From Phycisphaerae bacterium (GTDB lineage: Bacteria; Planctomycetota; Phycisphaerae; UBA1845; Fen-1342), in contig JANQFV010000002.1 of the NCBI GenBank assembly GCA_028277645.1, positions 47,099 to 111,098 on the forward strand: a stretch of DNA of 64,000 nucleotides, written 5' to 3'. Made by a program: the position numbers and the translations under genes. This document shows, piece by piece, positions 53,042-61,155 of this stretch. The number at the start of each line of letters is the position of its first letter. Position 1 is the stretch's first letter. Under the pieces are notes generated by a model. It saw nothing but the letters and a program-made list of their open reading frames with translations, was not told the origin of the DNA and made no database searches.

Positions 53042-53855
53042 GGATGACGGCCTGCTGATTCCCGATGTGAACGACTCGTATTGTGATAAGCATCATTTCC
53101 TAACGCGTTACCTCGATGCGTTCACAACATCCATGAAGGACAAGAGATGGAGCGGCCGCCATTACGTCGACCTCTTTGCGGGGGCAGGCATTGAACGACT
53201 CAAGAACTCCGGGCAACTAATCTGGGGTTCCGCGCTCATCGCGGCGCACGTTCGCTTCCCCTTCACTGGCATTCATCTGTGCGAACTCGATGCAGCGAAA
53301 TGTGACGCGCTATCCACCCGGATCCGGAAGGTGGGCACGTCGAGCGAGATTGATGTCCGTTGCGGCGATGCCAACTTAGAAGTTGACGGAATACTCGAGC
53401 GCATCCCGCCGAGAACGCTAAGCGTTGCGTTTCTTGATCCGTGCGGATTGCATCTCGATTACGAGACACTAAGCAAGCTGGCAACACGCCGAGTCGATCT
53501 CATCATCTTCTTTCCGGATCGTCTCGACATCTTCCGCAATTGGAAGGCGTACTATTGGGACAATCCGGATTCGAACCTAGATCGCGTCCTGGGTCCAGAC
53601 GCCGATTGGCGCGCCATCGCGGGGCTACCCGTCTCCGCACAAGTGCGCGCTTTCCTGGATCTGTATGAACAACAGATTCGGAAGCTTGGCTATAAGTACT
53701 TCGACGAAGAGCCCATCCCCAGCGCTGGAGATCGCCTTTATTGGCTGATCTTCTGTTCCCGGGCGAAGATCGGGCTGGAAATCTGGCGAAACGTCGCGCG
53801 ACGAAAACCGGGCGGCCAGAGAACACGTTCGATTTTGACTAGCATCGCTGCGTAG
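53019..53855 (+). CDS. tcmP: Three-Cys-motif partner protein TcmP
   Basis: The 278-residue protein has YVDLFAGAGIE, like motif I of SAM-dependent methyltransferases, and VAFLDPCGLHLDY, like motif IV, matching the TcmP family that is named for pairing with three-cysteine proteins. The DNA is visibly less GC-rich than its surroundings. The ATG at 53019, inside the end of the Gp37/Gp68 gene, follows a GGGGG and gives the family's usual start (PDVNDSYCDKHHFLTRYLDAF). Whether it methylates a nucleic acid, protein or small molecule is not known. Confidence 0.85.
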   Translation: MLELPTPEDDGLLIPDVNDSYCDKHHFLTRYLDAFTTSMKDKRWSGRHYVDLFAGAGIERLKNSGQLIWGSALIAAHVRFPFTGIHLCELDAAKCDALSTRIRKVGTSSEIDVRCGDANLEVDGILERIPPRTLSVAFLDPCGLHLDYETLSKLATRRVDLIIFFPDRLDIFRNWKAYYWDNPDSNLDRVLGPDADWRAIAGLPVSAQVRAFLDLYEQQIRKLGYKYFDEEPIPSAGDRLYWLIFCSRAKIGLEIWRNVARRKPGGQRTRSILTSIAA

Positions 53856-54064
53856 CTTGCCGCACGGCCCGGTGCAGGTCCCCACGACGTTGACGTGCCG
53901 CCATTACCGTCCCGAATGCAACTACGCCGACCTCCGAGTGGCGGCGATTGCGTCAGCGTAGTTGTCAGTCGCACTTCCCCCCGCCGCGGGCTGCGGTTAC
54001 CGTTCGCCGGAATTGCCCGGCGGTGGTCGCCGCGGCGTGGCAGTGGAGCTTGCCTCCGGTACTC

Positions 54065-54101
54065 CCCTCCCTGACAGGGAGGGGCTGGGGGAGGGTCGAG
54101 C
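54065..54101 (+). repeat. GC-rich palindromic dispersed repeat, copy 2
   Basis: Arms CCCTCCCT (54065-54072) and AGGGAGGG (54076-54083) enclose GAC and are followed by GGCTGGGGGAGGGTCGAGC. It matches copy 1 at 27034-27071 in the opposite orientation. It lies in the 257-bp gap before the MBOAT gene, which holds no other feature I can support. Confidence 0.75.
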
Positions 54102-54112
54102 GAGAATACGCA

Positions 54113-55597
54113 GTGGCGCTGACTGACACCATCACCGCCGTCCGCACGTTCGCGGCAGACTGCCTGCGCGACGTCGACTGGACCGCGTGGAAGGGCTTCT
54201 GGCTCGAAGCGGTGTTCGACGATCGCTACGTCGTGATCTACTTCTTCGCGCTGCTGCCCCTGCTCATGCTGTTCTCGCGGCAGCGGCTGCGCACCGGCAT
54301 CATCCTCACCGGCCTGGCTTTTCTGTGCTACGTCTTCGGCGTGCTGTACGCCGGGTTGTGGCTGCTCACCTGCACGTGCTTCTTCTGGCTCGGCGAGAAA
54401 TTCGCAGTCGAGTGTCGTCGTAAGGACGTCCTTCCGATCGGCCCGCCGCTGGCCGCGATCTTGGTCATCGGCGGCTGGTACGTTATCACGATGGCCCTGC
54501 ACGAGGCGGAACTGCCGGCTGCGCTGAACGCGTGGCTCTGGGAGAACGTGAGGTGGATCTTCCCCCTCGGCACCCGCGGCCTCGCGTGGGAACCGACGTA
54601 TGACCTCCTCCGCGGCGGCGCGCCGGCGGACCAGGGCTATCCACTGATCTACGCACTGTTCTGGAACGTACACAACATCGGCACCGCGTACCTCGCCGTC
54701 CGCATGTTGCACTACTTCTCCGACATCAAACGTGACGCATTGCCCGCCGAACGCAGGACCCTGCTGAACTTCCTCGCCTACACCTGCTACGCGCCGAACC
54801 TGATCCAGGGCCCGATCGAGCGGTTCCAGGTGTTCCAGGACGAGATGGACACGTGCCACGAACGCCGCCGGTGGAGCAACGTCGTTCCCGCGTCATACCG
54901 CATTGGGATGGGCGTGTTGAAGGCGCTGGTCTCAACCATCTTCCTCCAGCCGCTGCTGTTTCACAAGCTGGGGATCGGGAGCGCGGAGTACACGTACTAC
55001 ACGCAACCCGAGAAGATCGAGAGCTTCTTCCTGCTCTACACCGGCGGCGCGATCCAGATTTACACGCTCTACCTCGAGTTCAGCGGCTATTGCGACGTAT
55101 CGGCCGGCATGGCGCGGCTGCTCGGCTATCGGCAGGTCGAGAATTTCAACCTGCCCTGGCTGGCCACGAGCTTCCGCGACTTCTGGCGGCGCTGGCACAT
55201 CAGCTTGTCGTTCCTGCTGCGCGACTACGTGTACATCGCGATGGGCGGCAATCGCCGGCACGTCAGCCTGAATATCATGGTGACGTTCTTCCTGATCGGC
55301 ATCTGGCACTGGCTGAAGCTGCAGGCGGCGTTGTGGGGGATCGTGATGGGCGTGTTCGTCGTGATCAACCACTACTGGGTGAACTGGATGAAACGGCTCG
55401 ACGAACGCCCAGACGGCACGCTGCCGGCGATTCGTCGGGCGTGGATTCGCGTGCCGGTGCTGCCCCAAGTACTCGCGTGGCTCGTGACCATGCACGCTTT
55501 CATCTTCACCATTCTCGTGCTGTTCGGTGCGACCGGTTCGTTGCGTGTCTGCGGCGAGATTCTGCGACGGATGTGGGTTGCCGTTGCCGGCACGTAG
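54113..55597 (+). CDS. MBOAT-family membrane O-acyltransferase
   Basis: The 494-residue integral membrane protein has the MBOAT motifs FRDFWRRWHISLSFLLRDYVYIAMGG and GIWHWLKLQAALWG, with the second histidine as the likely catalytic residue, in an AlgI/DltB-like layout with about 11 helices. It transfers acyl groups across the membrane to polysaccharide or other envelope targets; no SGNH or AlgJ/X partner is adjacent. GTG at 54113, after GAGA, is preferred because the longer frame runs through the palindromic repeat. It is convergent with pyrC. Confidence 0.85.
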   Translation: MALTDTITAVRTFAADCLRDVDWTAWKGFWLEAVFDDRYVVIYFFALLPLLMLFSRQRLRTGIILTGLAFLCYVFGVLYAGLWLLTCTCFFWLGEKFAVECRRKDVLPIGPPLAAILVIGGWYVITMALHEAELPAALNAWLWENVRWIFPLGTRGLAWEPTYDLLRGGAPADQGYPLIYALFWNVHNIGTAYLAVRMLHYFSDIKRDALPAERRTLLNFLAYTCYAPNLIQGPIERFQVFQDEMDTCHERRRWSNVVPASYRIGMGVLKALVSTIFLQPLLFHKLGIGSAEYTYYTQPEKIESFFLLYTGGAIQIYTLYLEFSGYCDVSAGMARLLGYRQVENFNLPWLATSFRDFWRRWHISLSFLLRDYVYIAMGGNRRHVSLNIMVTFFLIGIWHWLKLQAALWGIVMGVFVVINHYWVNWMKRLDERPDGTLPAIRRAWIRVPVLPQVLAWLVTMHAFIFTILVLFGATGSLRVCGEILRRMWVAVAGT

Positions 55598-55656
55598 CGT
55601 TCGGCCCCCGTGGCAGATGTAGAACGAAGTGTGCATTCGGTTTCTCGTAGGACGGC

Positions 55657-56958
55657 TCACGCGTGCTGAATAAGCACCGCCTCCCGGCAGCGCCATTCGC
55701 CCGCGATCAGCGTGCCCACCGCCTTGCCCCGCACGTTCCACCCGGCGAACGGCGTGTTCTGACTTTTGGAGTGCAGCCGTTCGCTGTCGATCGTCCATTC
55801 CAACTCGGGACTGATCAGCGTGATATCCGCCGGCTGCCCGACGCGCAGGTTGCCGCCCGCTACGCTCAGAAGCTGCGCCGGCCGAGTCGACATCGCGTCG
55901 ATCATTCGCGGCCACTCGATCAGCCCCGGCTCGATCAGTGCCCGGATAAACAGCGGCACCGCGAACTCCAGACCGATTACGCCGAAGGGCGCCTGCTGGA
56001 ACTCGAACTCTTTGCTCTCGCGCCGGTGTGGGGCATGGTCGGTGATCAGGCAGTCGATCGTGCCGTCACAAACGCCTGCAAGACACGCTTCCACGTCAGC
56101 TTTTGATCGCAGCGGCGGGTTCATCTTGAGGTTCGTTTCGTACGTGTGGCACGCGTCGTCCGTCAGGAGCAGGTGGTGTGGGCAGACCTCCGTCGTTACA
56201 CGCTCGCCGCGGGCCTTGGCCTGCCGAACGAGTTCGACCGTCCCAGTGGTGGAGACGTGCGCGACGTGGTAGCGCACACCGGCTTGGGCCGCGAGTGTGA
56301 TGTCACGTTGCGCCATCACAGACTCCGCGATCGCGGGAATGCCGGGCAGGCCGAAGCGCGTCGCCGTCGGCCCCGCGTTCATGCAGCCGCCGCCGGCCAG
56401 GCCCGGATCTTCACAGTGCTGAATGAACAGCCGATCGAACATGCTGACGTAGCGCATCGCGCGCAGGCACACCGACGAGTCCGCGATGCCCGCTCCGTCG
56501 TCGCTGAACGCCACCGCGCCAGCCCGGACCATCAGACCGATTTCCGCCAACTCCTTGCCCGCGCGACCTTCCGTTAGCGCACCGATCGGGTAGACGCGCG
56601 CATGTGGCGTCCGCGCCGCCTGACGCAGCACGAATTCGATCGCCGAGTCGTTGTCCAGTGGCGGATCGGTGTTGGGCATGCAGGCGACCGCGGTGAATCC
56701 GCCGGCGGCAGCGGCGGCCGTCCCGGTCTCGATCGTTTCGCTTTCTTCGTGGCCCGGCTCGCGCAGATGGACGTGCATGTCGATCAGGCCGGGTGCGACG
56801 ATCAGCCCAAATGCGTCGAGCACCTCGTCGGCGCCGGTCGGAGCGTCGGCACCTATGGCGGCGATACGCCCGTCACGGACGGCCACGCTGGTGATTTCGT
56901 CGATTTCCTGTGCCGGGTCGATCACGCGCCCGTTACGAATCAGGATGGTCTTGCTCAT
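55657..56958 (-). CDS. pyrC: Dihydroorotase (class I)
   Basis: The 433-residue zinc amidohydrolase closes carbamoyl-aspartate to dihydroorotate in pyrimidine synthesis. GLIDMHVHLREPGHEESETIETG carries the first two zinc histidines, HCED and HVSTTGTVEL the next, and DCLITDHAPH the catalytic Asp. Class I length is normal. The ATG at 56958 is the start; the frame upstream reads across the intergenic region. pyrB, its usual neighbour, is not here. Confidence 0.94.
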   Translation of the reverse strand: MSKTILIRNGRVIDPAQEIDEITSVAVRDGRIAAIGADAPTGADEVLDAFGLIVAPGLIDMHVHLREPGHEESETIETGTAAAAAGGFTAVACMPNTDPPLDNDSAIEFVLRQAARTPHARVYPIGALTEGRAGKELAEIGLMVRAGAVAFSDDGAGIADSSVCLRAMRYVSMFDRLFIQHCEDPGLAGGGCMNAGPTATRFGLPGIPAIAESVMAQRDITLAAQAGVRYHVAHVSTTGTVELVRQAKARGERVTTEVCPHHLLLTDDACHTYETNLKMNPPLRSKADVEACLAGVCDGTIDCLITDHAPHRRESKEFEFQQAPFGVIGLEFAVPLFIRALIEPGLIEWPRMIDAMSTRPAQLLSVAGGNLRVGQPADITLISPELEWTIDSERLHSKSQNTPFAGWNVRGKAVGTLIAGEWRCREAVLIQHA

Positions 56959-57073
56959 CGGCTTGCTCACCTCGGCACGCGAGTTGGGGGCGTGCGGTCG
57001 GCTATGATACTGCGCCGCGCGGCGACGTATAGGGCGACTGTCGCAACGGCACGAATCTGCCCGATGGTGACCA

Positions 57074-57967
57074 GTGCCTACAGAAATCACCCAGATCCGA
57101 GATCGGCTGACACAAGGCGTCGTGATTCTGGACGGCGCCACCGGGACCGAGCTGGAACGCCGGGGCGCGTTCACCGCGACGCCGCACTGGTCGGCCGCGG
57201 CGCTGCGATCCGCGCCGGACATCGTACGTGCGATCCACGAGGACTATGTGCGGTCCGGCGCGGATATTGTCGTTGCGAACACGTTTCGGACAAATCCCCG
57301 CGCTCTGGAGCGCGCCGGCTGCCTGGAGCAGGGGGGTGAGCTGAACCGAATCGCCGTCGACCTGGCGCGTCAGGCTGTTGGGACAGTTGATCGCGACGTC
57401 CTGGTCGCTGCCAGCGTCGCACCGGTGGAAGACTGCTATTCACCTGGGGCGGTCCCCGACACAGACGCGCTCCGACGCGAGCACGCGCAGATGGTCCAAT
57501 GGCTCGCGGCGGACGAGCCGGATCTGCTCTGGATCGAGACGATGAACACGATTCGCGAAGCGGAGGTTGCGGCTGCAGCCGCCCGCGAAGTGCATCTGCC
57601 GTTTGCCGTCTCGTTCGTGTTGGCGGAGACCGGCGGGCTGCTCAGCGGTGACTCACTGGCGACTGCCGTCGGAGCGGTCGAGCCATATGAACCGTTGGCC
57701 TTAGGTGTGAACTGCATTCCGCCCCGCGCCATCACAGGTGCTGTACGTGCCCTGCGGCCGTTGACCGAGCGGCCGATCACGGCGTACGGGCACATCAGCA
57801 ACGCCCATGCCATCCCCGGTTGGATATACACCCAGTCACTCTCGCCGCAGGAGTACGCGTCTTGCGCGCTGGAATGGCACGCTTTGGGGGCGACGATCAT
57901 CGGCGGGTGCTGCGGCACGCAGCCGGAGCACATTCGCGCTCTCAGCGAGCGCCTTCGCGGTCGCTAA
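57074..57967 (+). CDS. Homocysteine S-methyltransferase family protein
   Basis: The 297-residue cytoplasmic enzyme has the barrel start VVILDGATGTELERRG, GADIVVANTFRTNP, LALGVNC and the final GGCCGTQPEHI, supplying the three zinc cysteines of the MetH/BHMT/MmuM fold. It would use S-methylmethionine, SAM or methyl-folate to methylate homocysteine; which donor is unknown. Start is GTG at 57074, 115 bp from the divergent pyrC. Its TAA overlaps the stop of the convergent aminotransferase by 4 nt. Confidence 0.9.
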   Translation: MPTEITQIRDRLTQGVVILDGATGTELERRGAFTATPHWSAAALRSAPDIVRAIHEDYVRSGADIVVANTFRTNPRALERAGCLEQGGELNRIAVDLARQAVGTVDRDVLVAASVAPVEDCYSPGAVPDTDALRREHAQMVQWLAADEPDLLWIETMNTIREAEVAAAAAREVHLPFAVSFVLAETGGLLSGDSLATAVGAVEPYEPLALGVNCIPPRAITGAVRALRPLTERPITAYGHISNAHAIPGWIYTQSLSPQEYASCALEWHALGATIIGGCCGTQPEHIRALSERLRGR

Positions 57968-59112
57968 GGGTGGAATTCACGCACGGCGTCGATCACGCGG
58001 GTCTGATCGTCGTCGCTCAGGGCCGGGTACAGCGGTAACCGAATCAGGAGATCCACGATTCGCTCCGTTACCGGGCAGTGGCCCACGCGCCCGCCGAAAT
58101 GCTCCCCCATCTCCGACGTGTGCAGCGGCTGGTAGTGGAACGCCACCTGTACACCACGCGACCGGAGATGCGTCATCAACTTCGTTCGCGCATCCAGCGT
58201 AGGCATCAGCATGTAGTAGATGTGATATGACGATTCGCACTGCTCGGGAACAGTCGGCCGCTGCACGCCGCTCGCGTCTGCCCACTCCCGCAACTGCTCG
58301 TGGTAACGCAACCACAGCGTTCGGTGTCGTTCCTGGATCTCCGTCCGATGCTCCAGTTGTGCCAGTAGGAACGCCGCGAGCAACTCTGACGGCAGGTAGC
58401 TCGACCCTAGCGCTACCCAGGTGTAGCGGTCGATCTCGCCGCGGAAGAACCGGCTGCGATTCGTACCCTTCTCGCGGATGATCTCGGCGGTGGTGGTGAA
58501 TTGCGGTTCGTTGATCAACAGCGCACCGCCCTCGCCACAGGTGTAGTTCTTGGTGTCGTGAAAGCTCTGTGCGGACAGCGCGCCCAACGTGCCCAGCGGA
58601 CGCCCGTAGTAGCTGCCGAACAGCCCGTGCGCGTTGTCCTCGATCACGGCGACATCGTGTTGCCCGGCCAGGAGGTTGATCGCATCCATGTCGCAAGCGA
58701 CGCCGGCATAGTGTACCGGCACGATCGCGCGCGTTTGTGACGTAATCAGGTCGGGCAACCTGCGCTCATCCAAATTCAGCGTTTCCGGACGCACGTCACA
58801 GAACACCGGCCGCGCGCCGCGCAGCGCAAACGCGTTGGCTGTCGACACGAACGTGAACGACGGCACGATGAACTCGTCGCCGGGTTTGAGGTCCAGCAGA
58901 AACGCCGCCATCTCCAGCGCGTGCGTACCGGACGTCGTTAGAAACGCCTTCCGCGTACCCAGCGTTTCTTCGAGCAGCGCCTGGCAGCGCTCGGTGAACG
59001 GACCGTCACCGGAGAGGTGCCCGCTCGCCAGCGCCTCAGATACATACTGCATCTCGCGGCCGGTCACTGCCGGTCGGCTGAACGGAATGCTCGTTGCGGT
59101 TTCGGTGTGCAC
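57964..59112 (-). CDS. wecE: dTDP-4-amino-4,6-dideoxygalactose transaminase (WecE/RffA-like)
   Basis: The 382-residue PLP enzyme of the DegT/DnrJ/EryC1/StrS family is closest to WecE: FVSTANAFALRGARPVFCDVRPETLNLDE, IVPVHYAGVACDMDAI, SFHDTKNYTCGEGGALL (Lys is the PLP ligand), REKGTNRSRFFRGEIDRYTW and VAFHYQPLH. It aminates a dTDP-4-keto-6-deoxy sugar for surface polysaccharide. GTG at 59112, with AGGG upstream, gives the usual N-terminus (PFSRPAVTGREMQYV). Enterobacterial ECA genes are otherwise absent, so the sugar may feed another polymer. Confidence 0.9.
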   Translation of the reverse strand: MHTETATSIPFSRPAVTGREMQYVSEALASGHLSGDGPFTERCQALLEETLGTRKAFLTTSGTHALEMAAFLLDLKPGDEFIVPSFTFVSTANAFALRGARPVFCDVRPETLNLDERRLPDLITSQTRAIVPVHYAGVACDMDAINLLAGQHDVAVIEDNAHGLFGSYYGRPLGTLGALSAQSFHDTKNYTCGEGGALLINEPQFTTTAEIIREKGTNRSRFFRGEIDRYTWVALGSSYLPSELLAAFLLAQLEHRTEIQERHRTLWLRYHEQLREWADASGVQRPTVPEQCESSYHIYYMLMPTLDARTKLMTHLRSRGVQVAFHYQPLHTSEMGEHFGGRVGHCPVTERIVDLLIRLPLYPALSDDDQTRVIDAVREFHP

Positions 59113-59194
59113 GGTAGACCCTGCTTCGTTTGGCGCATTCTGCCCGCCGCGGGTATCATCTGTCCGGTGTCGCTGCACCGCGGGAGACACGCGG

Positions 59195-59833
59195 ATGGCC
59201 GCTGAACGTCGAATTCTGATTACGGCCGGCCCGACGTACGAGCCGATCGACGCCGTGCGTTTTATCGGCAATCGCTCGAGCGGGCGCTTAGGCTGCGCGC
59301 TGGCGGCAGCGGCGCGCGACGCCGGCTGGGATGTTACGCTGCTGCTCGGTCCGGTCGCGCAAGATCTGCCGGAAGGGATCGCGGTTCACCGTTTCGAGAC
59401 CAGCGATGAGCTGGCCGACCTGCTCGACCGGCATTTCCCGAACTGCGACATGCTGATCATGGCGGCGGCGGTCGCGGACTACCGTCCGCCGGTAGTTTCG
59501 GAGCGCAAGACGCCTCGCACTGCAGGCTCCCTGACACTGAAGCTCGAGCCTGTGCCTGACCTAGTCGCGCAATGCGCCGAGCAACGTAGACCCGGTCAGC
59601 GTATCGTAGGCTTCGCGCTCGAGGAGCCGACACAACTCGCGTCGCGCGCGAAGGAGAAGCTCCGCAGGAAGGGCGTGGATTACATTGTTGCGAACCCCCT
59701 GGCCACCATGGGCGCCGGCAGCATTCAGGCCGTCGTATTCACGGCGGACGGCCGGGAGATCACACCGCCGAATGATGCCACGGACAAATCTGCGTTCTCC
59801 CGCTGGTTGATCGAGTTTCTGTCCGGCGAGTGA
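59195..59833 (+). CDS. coaB: Phosphopantothenate-cysteine ligase, stand-alone CoaB
   Basis: The 212-residue protein matches the CoaB half of CoaBC: LITAGPTYEPIDAVRFIGNRSSGRLG binds the nucleotide and phosphopantothenate, AAAVADYRP is the second motif and IVGFALE plus KGVDYIVANPL follow. It couples cysteine to phosphopantothenate for coenzyme A. The CoaC decarboxylase half, normally fused at the N-terminus, is missing and must be elsewhere. ATG at 59195 has GGGAG 10 nt upstream; an open frame to 58835 overlaps wecE and was rejected. Confidence 0.9.
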   Translation: MAAERRILITAGPTYEPIDAVRFIGNRSSGRLGCALAAAARDAGWDVTLLLGPVAQDLPEGIAVHRFETSDELADLLDRHFPNCDMLIMAAAVADYRPPVVSERKTPRTAGSLTLKLEPVPDLVAQCAEQRRPGQRIVGFALEEPTQLASRAKEKLRRKGVDYIVANPLATMGAGSIQAVVFTADGREITPPNDATDKSAFSRWLIEFLSGE

Positions 59834-59837
59834 CCTG

Positions 59838-61019
59838 TCAGAACAAACGATCGACACGCAGATCCAGTGCCGCCAGGCGCTCTGTGATCCGCTCGGCATA
59901 GGTCGGATTCACGCACAGCAGAACGCGGTCAACGCCAAACTCGCCGGCACGCTCCGGCGGCGCGATGGGAAACGGCCAACGTTCGTCGCGCTGTCGCGCC
60001 TCGTCATCATCCAGGCCGCAGACGATCCGGCGTTTCGCGAGTGCCGTATACGCCAGCAGCAGCACGAAGATCTCGCCGATGCCAAAGACCGCCAAACGCT
60101 CGCTTGGCGCACATTTCGCCAACAATGCGTCCACGCGCTCGAAGATTCCGGTGAATCTCTGCGCGGCCTCTTCGCAGGTACTCTGAATCGGCAGGTCGAT
60201 GCGCGCGTGTGATGACTCGTCGGAGACAGCCCGGAACACGTGCAGGCTCATGTCGTCATCCAGTGGGTGGCCGATCTCCGCGGCGACCGGCTCGAAGCCC
60301 GCCTTGGTCGCCAAGAGATCGACGTGCGCGCTGGCGAAATGGTGCAGATGATCCACGAAGAAGATGTCGTAGTTCGCGACATCCTGCGTCGGCTGCCCAA
60401 GCACCAGCTCGCCGTCGATGGGTAGCCGCGCGCGCAAGCGGTGCAAAAACGCCGTTGGGCTCGGCACATGTTCGAGCACGCCAAAGACCAGGATGCGGTC
60501 GTATAGCTCGTGCGGAGCTGCTTCGGTGTCGCCGCAATGCGCGTCCAGACCCTGGTCCCGTGCTCGACGCGTTGCTTCGGCTGAGAGTTCGACACCCGAG
60601 AATTCCACGTCTGGCATCCGCGTCGCGAGCGCGCGCAGCAGATTACCTTGTCCGCAGCCGACTTCGAGCACTCGTTGACCCGCGGTCCACCGGTGGGGCG
60701 GAACCAGCTTCACGATCCAGTCCGCGATCATCGCACTGCGTGGAATCGGCCCCTCCGGCGTGAAGAAGACATGCTCTTCAGTGCTTCTTGTATTGAGCGT
60801 GTACTGTTCGCCGTAGAACCCCGCGAGCTCGTCGCCGGATATGCCCAGCCCGTCACGCACCAAACCGCATGAGCGACAGCGCAGCTTTCGGAGCGCACGG
60901 CGCACGATCCGGGCGTCACTCGTCATCGCACGCAATGTCGTTCGGTCCAGCACCACGTCAGCGGCGGTTTCGCCGCATAAATCGCATTGCGCCGGATCGT
61001 ACGCGCCGTTGGCGAACAT
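59838..61019 (-). CDS. SAM-dependent methyltransferase with N-terminal zinc finger
   Basis: The 393-residue protein has a C-x2-C...C-x2-C zinc-binding N-terminus (CDLCGE and CRSCGLV), then a class I methyltransferase core with VLEVGCGQGNLLRALA (motif I), ILVFGVLEHVPSPTAFLHRL and a Rossmann-like C-terminal domain (VFGIGEIFVLLLAYTALAKRRIVCGLDDD). This three-part layout is that of sugar C-methyltransferases of the TylC3/NovU type, which act on dTDP sugars. Its place beside wecE and a glycosyltransferase fits polysaccharide sugar modification. Confidence 0.85.
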   Translation of the reverse strand: MFANGAYDPAQCDLCGETAADVVLDRTTLRAMTSDARIVRRALRKLRCRSCGLVRDGLGISGDELAGFYGEQYTLNTRSTEEHVFFTPEGPIPRSAMIADWIVKLVPPHRWTAGQRVLEVGCGQGNLLRALATRMPDVEFSGVELSAEATRRARDQGLDAHCGDTEAAPHELYDRILVFGVLEHVPSPTAFLHRLRARLPIDGELVLGQPTQDVANYDIFFVDHLHHFASAHVDLLATKAGFEPVAAEIGHPLDDDMSLHVFRAVSDESSHARIDLPIQSTCEEAAQRFTGIFERVDALLAKCAPSERLAVFGIGEIFVLLLAYTALAKRRIVCGLDDDEARQRDERWPFPIAPPERAGEFGVDRVLLCVNPTYAERITERLAALDLRVDRLF

Positions 61020-61155
61020 GGAGTCGTGGTCCTTGTGCCAGAGTGCTGGATCGCAGTCTCAGCACCGCGATTGTGGCTGTCAATGGGGAGTACATGTGGG
61101 CCGCTTGGCGGGTGCGTGCGCGCGTTCTATGATGCTGCCACAATTGAGGAGCCGA

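Noticed and set aside
53738..54859. Open frame of 373 codons on the minus strand
   Set aside because: Overlaps both tcmP and the MBOAT gene and crosses a palindromic repeat; no motif.
58835..59194. N-terminal extension of coaB to 58835
   Set aside because: It overlaps wecE antisense, and CoaB homologues start at the ATG at 59195.
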